A stretch of 64,000 nucleotides of DNA from Mastigias papua (Eukaryota; Cnidaria; Scyphozoa; Rhizostomeae; Mastigiidae). Each line of letters opens with the position of its first letter. Within the stretch, counting starts at the first letter, position 1. The stretch is taken from positions 14,791,093-14,855,092 of the forward strand of contig OZ025272.1 of NCBI GenBank assembly GCA_964019165.1, written 5' to 3'. The notes under the pieces were generated by a model. That model was not told the DNA's origin. It did not search any database and saw nothing but the letters and a program-made list of their open reading frames with translations. The position numbers were made by a program, and so were the translations under genes. Shown one piece after another: positions 1 through 9,484 of the stretch.

Positions 1-3000
1 GATGGAAATGAGCGATTTTTAGCCAAAAAGTAAGGCTATAGCCGTGGTAGTTTGCTCAAAAATGACCAAATTTGAAATTGATTGATTTTGATTGCAGATT
101 GAACAGTGATGAAAATGAGCGATGTTTGGCCAAAAAGTAAGGCTATAGCCTTGGTATTTTGCTCAAAAATGACCAAATTTGAAATTGATTGAGTTTGATT
201 GCAGATTGAAAAGTGATGAAAATGAGCGATTTTTGGCCAAAAAGTAAGGCTATAGCCTTGGTAGTTTGCTCACAAATGACCAGATTTGAAATTGATTGAT
301 TTTGATTACAGATTGAAAAGTGATGAAACTGAGTGATGTTTGGCCAAAAAGTAAGGCTATAGCCTTGGTATCTTCCTCAACAATGACCAGATTTGAAATT
401 GATTGATTTTGATTGCAGATTGAAAAGTGATGAAAATGAGCGATTTTTGGCCAAAAAGTAAGGCTATAGCCTTGGTATTTTGCTCAAAAATGACCACATT
501 TGAAATTGATTGATTTTGATTGCAGATTGAAAAGTGATGGAAATGAGCGATTTTTAGCCAAAACGTAAGGCTATAGCCGTGGTAGTTTGCTCAAAAATGA
601 CCAAATTTGAAATTGATTGATTTTGATTGCAGATTGAAAAGTGATGAAAATGAGCGATGTTTGGCCAAAAAGTAAGGCTATAGCCTTGGTATTTTGCTCA
701 AAAATGACCACATTTGAATTTGATTGATTTTGATTGCAGATTGAAAAGTGATGAAAATGAGCGATGTTTGGCCAAAAAGTAAGGCTATAGCCTTGGTATT
801 TTGCTCGAAAATGACCAAATTTGAAATTGATTGATTTTGATTGCAGATTGAACAGTGATGAAAATGAGCGATTTTTGGCCAAAAAGTAAGGCTATAGCCT
901 TTGTAATTTGCTCACAAATCACCACATTTGAAATTGATTCATTGTGATTGCAGATTGAAAAGTGGTGAAAATGAGCGATGTTTGGCCAAAAAGTAAGGCT
1001 ATAGCCTTGGTATTTTCCTCAACAATGACCAAATTTGAAATTGATTGATGTTGATTGCAGATTGAAAAGTGATGAAAATGAGCGATTTTGGCCAAAAAGT
1101 AAGGCTATAGCCTTGGTATTTTGCTCAAAAATGACCAAATTTGAAATTGATTGAGTTTGATTGCAGATTGAAAAGTGATGAAAATGAGCGATTTTTGGCC
1201 AAAAAGTAAGGCTATAGCCTTGGTAGTTTGCTCACAAATGACCAGATTTGAAATTGATTGATTTTGATTGCAGATTGAAAAGTGATGAAACTGAGTGATG
1301 TTTGGCCAAAAAGTAAGGCTATAGCCTTGGTATCTTCCTCAACAATGACCAGATTTGAAATTGATTGATTTTGATTGCAGATTGAAAAGTGATGAAAATG
1401 AGCGATTTTTGGCCAAAAAGTAAGGCTATAGCCTTGGTATTTTGCTCAAAAATGACCACATTTGAAATTGATTGATTTTGATTGCAGATTGAAAAGTGAT
1501 GGAAATGAGCGATTTTTAGCCAAAAAGTAAGGCTATAGCCGTGGTAGTTTGCTCAAAAATGACCAAATTTGAAATTGATTGATTTTGATTGCAGATTGAA
1601 AAGTGATGAAAATGAGCGATGTTTGGCCAAAAAGTAAGGCTATAGCCTTGGTATTTTGCTCAAAAATGACCACATTTGAAATTGATTGATTTTGATTGCA
1701 GATTGAAAAGTGATGAAAATGAGCGATGTTTGGCCAAAAAGTAAGGCTATAGCCTTGGTATTTTGCTCGAAAATGACCAAATTTGACATTGATTGATTTT
1801 GATTGCAGATTGAACAGTGATGAAAATGAGCGATTTTTGGCCAAAAAGTAAGGCTATAGCCTTTGTAATTTGCTCACAAATGACCACATTTGAAATTGAT
1901 TCATTGTGATTGCAGATTGAAAAGTGGTGAAAATGAGCGATGTTTGGCCAAAAAGTAAGGCTATAGCCTTGGCATTTTGCTCAACAATGACCAAATTTGA
2001 AATTGATTGATGTTGATTGCAGATTGAAAAGTGATGAAAATGAGCGATTTTGGCCAAAAAGTAAGGCTATAGCCTTGGTATTTTGCTCAAAAATGACCAA
2101 ATTTGAAATTGATTGAGTTTGATTGCAGATTGAAAAGTGATGAAAATGAGCGATTTTTGGCCAAAAAGTAAGGCTATAGCCTTGGTATTTTGCTCACAAA
2201 TGACCAGATTTGAAATTGATTGATTTTGATTGCAGATTGAAAAGTGATGAAACTGAGCGATTTTTGGCCAAAAAGTAAGGCTATAGCCTTGGTATTTTGC
2301 TCACAAATGACCAAATTTGAAATTGATTGATTTTGATTGCAGATTGAAAAGTGATGAAAATGAGCGATTTTTGGCCAAAAAGTAAGGCTATAGCCTTGGT
2401 ATTTTGCTTACAAATGACCAAATTTGAAATTGATTGATTTTGATTGCAGATTGAAAAGTGATGAAAATGAGCGATGTTTGGCCAAAAAGTAAGGCTATAG
2501 CCTTTGTAATTTGCTCACAAATCACCACATTTGAAATTGATTCATTGTGATTGCAGATTGAAAAGTGGTGAAAATGAGCGATGTTTGGCCAAAAAGTAAG
2601 GCTATAGCCTTGGTATTTTCCTCAACAATGACCAAATTTGAAATTGATTGATGTTGATTGCAGATTGAAAAGTGATGAAAATGAGCGATTTTGGCCAAAA
2701 AGTAAGGCTATAGCCTTGGTATTTTGCTCAAAAATGACCAAATTTGAAATTGATTGAGTTTGATTGCAGATTGAAAAGTGATGAAAATGAGCGATTTTTG
2801 GCCAAAAAGTAAGGCTATAGCCTTGGTAGTTTGCTCACAAATGACCAGATTTGAAATTGATTGATTTTGATTGCAGATTGAAAAGTGATGAAACTGAGTG
2901 ATTTTTGGCCAAAAAGTAAGGCTATAGCCTTGGTATCTTCCTCAACAATGACCAGATTTGAAATTGATTGATTTTGATTGCAGATTGAAAAGTGATGAAA

Positions 3001-5597
3001 ATGAGCGATTTTTGGCCAAAAAGTAAGGCTATAGCCTTGGTATTTTGCTCAAAAATGACCACATTTGAAATTGATTGATTTTGATTGCAGATTGAAAAGT
3101 GATGGAAATGAGCGATTTTTAGCCAAAACGTAAGGCTATAGCCGTGGTAGTTTGCTCAAAAATGACCAAATTTGAAATTGATTGATTTTGATTGCAGATT
3201 GAAAAGTGATGAAAATGAGCGATGTTTGGCCAAAAAGTAAGGCTATAGCCTTGGTATTTTGCTCAAAAATGACCACATTTGAATTTGATTGATTTTGATT
3301 GCAGATTGAAAAGTGATGAAAATGAGCGATGTTTGGCCAAAAAGTAAGGCTATAGCCTTGGTATTTTGCTCGAAAATGACCAAATTTGAAATTGATTGAT
3401 TTTGATTGCAGATTGAACAGTGATGAAAATGAGCGATTTTTGGCCAAAAAGTAAGGCTATAGCCTTTGTAATTTGCTCACAAATCACCACATTTGAAATT
3501 GATTCATTGTGATTGCAGATTGAAAAGTGGTGAAAATGAGCGATGTTTGGCCAAAAAGTAAGGCTATAGCCTTGGTATTTTCCTCAACAATGACCAAATT
3601 TGAAATTGATTGATGTTGATTGCAGATTGAAAAGTGATGAAAATGAGCGATTTTGGCCAAAAAGTAAGGCTATAGCCTTGGTATTTTGCTCAAAAATGAC
3701 CAAATTTGAAATTGATTGAGTTTGATTGCAGATTGAAAAGTGATGAAAATGAGCGATGTTTGGCCAAACAGTAAGGCTATAGCCTTGGTATTTTGCTCAA
3801 AAATGACCACATTTGAAATTGATTGATGTTGATTGCAGATTGAAAAGTGATGAAAATGAGCGATTTTTGGCCAAAAAGTAAGGCTATAGCCTTGGTATTT
3901 TGCTCGAAAATGACCAAATTTGACATTGATTGATTTTGATTGCAGATTGAACAGTGATGAAAATGAGCGATTTTTGGCCACAAAGTAAGGCTATAGCCTT
4001 TGTAATTTGCTCACAAATCACCACATTTGAAATTGATTCATTGTGATTGCAGATTGAAAAGTGGTGAAAATGAGCGATGTTTGGCCAAAAAGTAAGGCTA
4101 TAGCCTTGGTATTTTCCTCAACAATGACCAAATTTGAAATTGATTGATGTTGATTGCAGATTGAAAAGTGATGAAAATGAGCGATTTTGGCCAAAAAGTA
4201 AGGCTATAGCCTTGGTATTTTGCTCAAAAATGACCAAATTTGAAATTGATTGAGTTTGATTGCAGATTGAAAAGTGATGAAAATGAGCGATTTTTGGCCA
4301 AAAAGTAAGGCTATAGCCTTGGTATTTTGCTCACAAATGACCACATTTGAAATTGATTGATTTTGATTGCAGATTGAAAAGTGATGAAACTGAGTGATTT
4401 TTGGCCAAAAAGTAAGGCTATAGCCTTGGTATCTTCCTCAACAATGACCAGATTTGAAATTGATTGATTTTGATTGCAGATTGAAAAGTGATGAAAATGA
4501 GCGATTTTTGGCCAAAAAGTAAGGCTATAGCCTTGGTATTTTGCTCAAAAATGACCACATTTGAAATTGATTGATTTTGATTGCAGATTGAAAAGTGATG
4601 GAAATGAGCGATTTTTAGCCAAAACGTAAGGCTATAGCCGTGGTAGTTTGCTCAAAAATGACCAAATTTGAAATTGATTGATTTTGATTGCAGATTGAAA
4701 AGTGATGAAAATGAGCGATTTTTGGCCAAAAAGTAAGGCTATAGCCTTGGTATTTTGCTCACAATTGACCAGACTTGAAATTGATTGATTTTGATTGCAG
4801 ATTGAAAAGTGATGAGACTGAGCGATTTTTGGCCAAAAAGTAAGGCTATAGCCTTGGTATTTTGCTCACAAATGACCAAATTTGAAATTGATTGATTTCG
4901 ATTGCAGATTGAAAAGTGATGAAAATGAGCGATTTTTGGCCAAAAAGTAAGGCTATAGCCTTGGTATTTTGCTCAAAAATGACCAAATTTGAAATTGATT
5001 GATTTTGATTGCAGATTGAACAGTGATGAAAATGAGCGATTTTTAGCCAAAACGTAAGGCTATAGCCTTGGTATTTTGCTCAAAAATGACCAAATTTGAA
5101 ATTGATTGATTTTGATTGCAGATTGAAAAGTGATGAAAATGAGCGATTTTTGGCCAAAAAGTAAGGCTATAGCCTTGGTATTTTGCTCAAAAATCACCAA
5201 ATTTGAAATTGATTGAGTTTGATTGCAGATTGAAAAGTGATGAAAATGAGCGATTTTTGGCCAAAAAGTAAGGCTATAGCCTTGGTATTTTGCTCACAAA
5301 TGACCAGATTTGAAATTGATTGATTTTGATTGCAGATTGAAAAGTGATGAAACTGAGCGATTTTTGGCCAAAAAGTAAGGCTATAGCCTTGGTATCTTCC
5401 TCAACAATGACCAGATTTGAAATTGATTGATTTTGATTGCAGATTGAAAAGTGATGAAAATGAGCGATTTTTGGCCAAAAAGTAAGGCTATAGCCTTGGT
5501 ATTTTGCTCAAAAATGACCACATTTGAAATTGATTGATTTTGATTGCAGATTGAAAAGTGATGGAAATGAGCGATTTTTAGCCAAAACGTAAGGCTA
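1..5597. repeat. 107-bp satellite array, block 1
   Basis: Head-to-tail units of 107 bp (some 106 bp, from one T fewer before GGCC) repeat from the first base, so the array continues off the left edge. Each unit carries two near-adjacent perfect dyads, TTTTTGGCCAAAAA and AAGGCTATAGCCTT, followed by a conserved T-rich segment. Variants recur in a fixed order. For example the GATGGAAATG / TTTTTAGCC / CCGTGG variant starts at about 1, 536, 1498, 3101, 4597 and 5560, which gives higher-order periods of about 962 (9 units) and 1,496-1,603 (14-15 units). The block ends inside one such variant unit, which resumes at 10,541 after LINE-A. Confidence 0.97.
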
Positions 5598-5624
5598 TTT
5601 TTTTTTTTTTTTTTTTTTTTTTTT
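5598..5624 (-). other. Poly(A) tail of LINE-A (T run on plus strand)
   Basis: An uninterrupted run of 27 T directly abuts the satellite bases GGCTAT; one T may belong to the target duplication. On the LINE strand it is the 3' poly(A) tail. This polarity fixes the element orientation and is consistent with target-primed reverse transcription. Confidence 0.93.
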
Positions 5625-5640
5625 GTAATTCAAGTATCTA

Positions 5641-5654
5641 GGCCGGGATGGCCC
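5641..5654 (-). promoter_or_regulatory. 3' UTR GC hairpin of LINE-A, complementary to the stop-codon region
   Basis: On the LINE strand the bases read GGGCCATCCCGGCC. They form a 4-bp GGCC/GGCC stem (5650-5653 with 5641-5644) and an AUCCC loop, 16 nt before the poly(A) tail. CCATCCCGGCC (5651 to 5641) is a perfect 11-nt complement of GGCCGGGATGG (9475 to 9465), which begins six nt after the ORF1 UAG. It could be a long-range partner for readthrough, a recognition hairpin for the reverse transcriptase, or both. The pairing is seen directly; its function is inferred. Confidence 0.55.
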
Positions 5655-5806
5655 TTAACTGAATACATATCTACAGCGATTGTTGAAATACGTTGTATCT
5701 ACTCAACAATAATATAGTATTGTTATAAGTGTATACAAAAGCAATAATATAATTATTGTAATACATAGATAACTAACTAATATACGAAATATATAAAGCT
5801 ACAAGA

Positions 5807-8800
5807 TTAGTATGTGCTTTTAGGGTTACTCAAAAATTTGGATCTTTTAGTAAAGGATGTTTTACAGAACATCCCGATACGTTTTGTTATAATGTAATCC
5901 TCTTGGCTCATAAGCCATAAAAACATATTGCGGTCGTTCAGTAAGACTGTAGCTGGGAATTTTTTATGGATTTCTTCTAAGAACTTTTGTCGTTCCTCGT
6001 TGAATAGGGAGCAAACTAAAAGAAAGTGGATTTCATCTTCGACTATGAAAATATTCAGGGTTTTGCAGTACAGGCAAAATCTTTGGTCTCTAGGGGTTTT
6101 GGTTTTATTAAATCGTCCTGTTTCAACTTGTAGGTTATGAGCACTGACCCTAAGTCTTGCTAATGTACATCTAACACTAAAATCTTGTATATAGTCAAGG
6201 TAGGACTCAAATTTGTAAATTGTTTTAAATGAGGCGAATAAATGCAGTTTTCTGTCTTCAGTTATATGTTCATTTAACCTATGCAATACTTCTGATTTAA
6301 AGTGCCTAATGACCTTAGTTTTAATTACTGACCGAGTATCCGCTTGTTGTATTTCATATTGTACCCGAAGGTCGCGAGCATGAGATACCCAGTTAGAACG
6401 ACCATAGTCTGCATCTTTTGTAAGCATAGATAAAGCTTTGCTAGCGTAACGTTTCGAGTCTAAAGAAGATAACCTAGCGAAAAAATTTAGAATATTTATA
6501 TGTCTTTGGCACTGGAGACTTACTCTTCCTAGTTCAGCATAGACGGCATCAGTAGTCGTACTTGATCGAACACCCAAAGCATATTTACATGCTTTAAGGT
6601 GAAGCGTTTCTAATATAGACCATTTGTCCAAACCCCATATTTCTGATGCATAATTTAGAATAGGAGCAATGGTATGGTCAAATAAATAAAGAAAAAGACG
6701 TGGCTGGAAACCCCCCCATTCTTTGCTTTTTGAAATAAGGGAAAAGTAGGCTTTATGAGCTTTCTCTTTTATTATATCGATATGTATTGAAAAAGAGCCA
6801 TTTGATTTTATCGTGACACCCAAATATTTATAAGAGACACATTCTTTAATCTCTTTGTCACCTATTTTCCAAGTTTTATTTTTCTTGGATTTAGCACGAG
6901 ATTTCTGTTTTTGAATCAACATGACTTTAGTTTTGTCCATGTTCACTTCCATTTTAAGAGAATTTGAAAACTTATGTAATGCATCCAGTTGTGACTGAAG
7001 ATCTATTCTATCCTTTGCTATTAGAACAAGGTCATCGGCATATAAAAGTGAGTGAACAGGTATATCATCCACCAATACCCCCTGAGAAGATGCCTTAATG
7101 TGGCGATTCAAATCGTTCAAATATAAAGCAAAGAGGACGGGACTAAGAAGGCACCCTTGCCGTACACCTCTGTTACATGGGAAAATATTTGTTAGGCTAT
7201 GGTTACCCCTTACACACGATTTAACTTTGTCATAAAGAGACGAGATAACTCTTAGAAAATTGCCTTTTATTCCGTATGTAACAAGCTGCTGCAACAGCAG
7301 TTTATGATCCACGGAGTCAAACGCTTTTTTAAAGTCTACGAAACAAACGTATAGAGGGCCTTTATTGTTATTGAAATAATTCTCAGTTAGAGCGCGAAGA
7401 GTGAAAATGTGATCAGATGTTTGGTAGTCTTTTCTAAAGCCTATCTGGTTTTGTTCGAGAATTTCGAATTGAGCAATAATGTTATTCAGTCTTTCAAGCA
7501 AAACACCCAAGAAAAATTTTCCAAAAATGCTTAATAGCGTAATACCCCTATAATTATTGAGATCCGTTTCATCACCTCCTTTAAAAAGGACAACAATTAT
7601 TCCTACAGACCACTCCTCAGGGAATTTTCCAGAAAGTAGTAATTTGTTGAAGAGTTTCGTAAATACAAGCATAAAATTATCGTTTGCGTGTTTTAGAAGC
7701 TCAGCAGTAATCATATCAAGTCCTGATGCTTTTCCGGTTTTGAGCTTTTTAGCCATCAGCTTGACTTCCTCAAGGGAAATATCACGATTTAAAGTCTCAT
7801 TAATTATATTTTGCGTCAAGGTGTCATGGGATGAAGCAGATATTTCAATCTCACTGTTATTTGCTTGATTATCGAAATTTAAGAGAGTGCTAAAATAAGT
7901 AGATAATTGATTATTAGTGAATTTAAGGCTAGGTTTACTTTTCCTGTTTTTTAATTTCTTCCAGAATACTTTCGGAGCTTCCCCTTTCAACTTCCAAAGG
8001 TCAGATTTCTTTTTTTCAAGAAAACTATGACGTTTAAATCTTATGAGTTTCTTATAAACCCTTCGTTGTTGAAAATATGCTGACCTTAGATCATTCGCTT
8101 CTTCGTCTCTTAAAATTGGAAATCGTTTTAATGCAGCCTGATAGGCTTTTCTCTTACTATTTAATAACCTTTTATGTTCTTTACATTCGGTATCAAACCA
8201 TGGGCAGTTGGTTTTGGAATTACTATTCCAATTTTTGTGAAAAAGCTTTTTAGAGCTGAAATGACTTTCAGATATGTCGACCAACTTGGATCGCAGTAAT
8301 TCGACAATTATTTCGATGTTTAAATCATCTTTATCAAGCAGTTCTGATATATTTTCAAGAAAATTCATAATCTCTCTACCCTCCATTGCCAGCGACAAGT
8401 TCTCTAAAATTGAATCATCATTGACATAGAATTGTTTGTCATACTCTCGGAGAAGTGTATTTTCATTAGATATAGTTGAACTCACCTCAGATACCTCAAA
8501 AAGCGATTCGTTCCGATTTGAAACATAAGAGGTTTTCAGAGAAATTTCAATAGGGCTGTGGTCTGATAGTTCACAGAGCTCCCCTACCCTTAGTTTTTCG
8601 ACCATGCAGAAATTTTCTTTACGTAAAAGAGCGTAATCAACTATACTGTTACCATTGTTGGCAAAGCATGTAAAATTGCAAGAATTATCCTTGTCAACCC
8701 TGCCATTCATAATTCGATAGCCAGACGATTTGCAAAACTCAATAAATGCGGTTCCATTAGCATTAATGGGATAGGTGTCTTTACTTAATCTTTTATCTAA

Positions 8801-9481
8801 GTATTGATCAGGCAAGTAATTATCGTCAAGTGGCAAATATTCATCAAATTCGTCATTTTCGATAAAGTCATTTACGTCATTCGTTCTAGCATTGAAGTCG
8901 CCGCATAATAGAACCCAGCCTGTTTGTTCGTAATGAGCACATTCTGATTGAAGAGTCTCAAATGACAGAGCTTGTCCTGTTCTCAACAAAGTCGAACTGC
9001 TTGGGGGAATATAAATGAAACATATGAATAAATCATATTTCCAACCAAATCCAACTTTGTTGAGTTTGCACCAGAAATGGTAGCTATCAGACAGGACGAC
9101 AGAAACATGTTTAAATATAGACTTCCTAACTAAAAGTGACATACCCCCAGATGGTCTACCCCCCAAATGGTTTTTATAACCTGGTTCATGAAATTCAGCA
9201 AAATTTTCACTTATATCTAGAGGAGATTTATCACTTGGCTCTCGCCATGTTTCAGAAAAGCAAATCAAATCATTATCTTTTAAAACTGTATCAAAAAAGG
9301 CGCAGCCCGTCTGTTTAATAGATAAGGCCTTTGAACTTCTAAAACCGTTAAAATTCCACACAGAAAGTTTCAGAGAAGTTTGGATAGGCAGGCAAGAAAG
9401 TGGAGTATATGTGGAGGTTACGCAAGACGATTTATTTTGTGGTAGCTGGCTTCTTTTAGCTATTCCATCCCGGCCAACACC
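5807..9481 (-). CDS. LINE-A ORF2: endonuclease-reverse transcriptase
   Basis: ORF2 makes the enzyme that nicks target DNA and copies the LINE RNA there. The frame is open from the codon after the ORF1 UAG (9482-9484) to the stop at 5807: 40 linker codons, then about 1,184 residues counted from a GTG at 9361. Numbered from that GTG, an APE endonuclease fills roughly residues 1-280 (WNFNG near 2, SETW near 36, GDFNAR, SDHSP). The reverse transcriptase lies around 560-860 (FVDFKKAFDSVDH, GVRQGC, YADD at 774-777). A C-terminal C-x2-C...H...C knuckle follows (CLYC...HFLLVC). The first in-frame AUG is codon 114 after the UAG, beyond the catalytic Asn and Glu of the endonuclease. AUG initiation could therefore not give a working protein, so readthrough, reinitiation at a non-AUG codon, or a recent stop mutation must be considered. 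No internal frameshift is seen. Confidence 0.93.
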   Translation of the reverse strand, partial: GVGRDGIAKRSQLPQNKSSCVTSTYTPLSCLPIQTSLKLSVWNFNGFRSSKALSIKQTGCAFFDTVLKDNDLICFSETWREPSDKSPLDISENFAEFHEPGYKNHLGGRPSGGMSLLVRKSIFKHVSVVLSDSYHFWCKLNKVGFGWKYDLFICFIYIPPSSSTLLRTGQALSFETLQSECAHYEQTGWVLLCGDFNARTNDVNDFIENDEFDEYLPLDDNYLPDQYLDKRLSKDTYPINANGTAFIEFCKSSGYRIMNGRVDKDNSCNFTCFANNGNSIVDYALLRKENFCMVEKLRVGELCELSDHSPIEISLKTSYVSNRNESLFEVSEVSSTISNENTLLREYDKQFYVNDDSILENLSLAMEGREIMNFLENISELLDKDDLNIEIIVELLRSKLVDISESHFSSKKLFHKNWNSNSKTNCPWFDTECKEHKRLLNSKRKAYQAALKRFPILRDEEANDLRSAYFQQRRVYKKLIRFKRHSFLEKKKSDLWKLKGEAPKVFWKKLKNRKSKPSLKFTNNQLSTYFSTLLNFDNQANNSEIEISASSHDTLTQNIINETLNRDISLEEVKLMAKKLKTGKASGLDMITAELLKHANDNFMLVFTKLFNKLLLSGKFPEEWSVGIIVVLFKGGDETDLNNYRGITLLSIFGKFFLGVLLERLNNIIAQFEILEQNQIGFRKDYQTSDHIFTLRALTENYFNNNKGPLYVCFVDFKKAFDSVDHKLLLQQLVTYGIKGNFLRVISSLYDKVKSCVRGNHSLTNIFPCNRGVRQGCLLSPVLFALYLNDLNRHIKASSQGVLVDDIPVHSLLYADDLVLIAKDRIDLQSQLDALHKFSNSLKMEVNMDKTKVMLIQKQKSRAKSKKNKTWKIGDKEIKECVSYKYLGVTIKSNGSFSIHIDIIKEKAHKAYFSLISKSKEWGGFQPRLFLYLFDHTIAPILNYASEIWGLDKWSILETLHLKACKYALGVRSSTTTDAVYAELGRVSLQCQRHINILNFFARLSSLDSKRYASKALSMLTKDADYGRSNWVSHARDLRVQYEIQQADTRSVIKTKVIRHFKSEVLHRLNEHITEDRKLHLFASFKTIYKFESYLDYIQDFSVRCTLARLRVSAHNLQVETGRFNKTKTPRDQRFCLYCKTLNIFIVEDEIHFLLVCSLFNEERQKFLEEIHKKFPATVLLNDRNMFLWLMSQEDYIITKRIGMFCKTSFTKRSKFLSNPKSTY

Positions 9482-9484
9482 CTA
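9441..9484 (-). promoter_or_regulatory. In-frame UAG and downstream hairpin between ORF1 and ORF2 (candidate readthrough signal)
   Basis: ORF1 ends with CAA UAG (UAG at 9484-9482). ORF2 is in the same frame and open from the next codon. Directly after the UAG, 9481-9473 (GGTGTTGGC) pairs with 9450-9441 (GCCAGCTACC), giving 9 bp with one bulged U at 9444 and one G-U pair. The 22-nt loop contains CGGGATGG, part of the 11-nt complement to the 3' UTR hairpin at 5641-5651. The stem begins with no spacer, whereas known readthrough structures usually leave about 8 nt, so it may have to be re-formed behind the ribosome. The elements are seen directly; readthrough is an inference. Confidence 0.5.

Noticed and set aside
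571..3981. Repeated 68-103-codon minus-strand frames in the satellite as genes
   Set aside because: They follow from the 107-bp period and scarcity of stops in one strand, shift with every indel, and have no domain. Kept only as a low-interest finding.
5807..9361. GTG at 9,361 as the natural ORF2 start
   Set aside because: It begins right at the endonuclease with no initiation context, and the frame is open for 40 codons before it, back to the ORF1 UAG.
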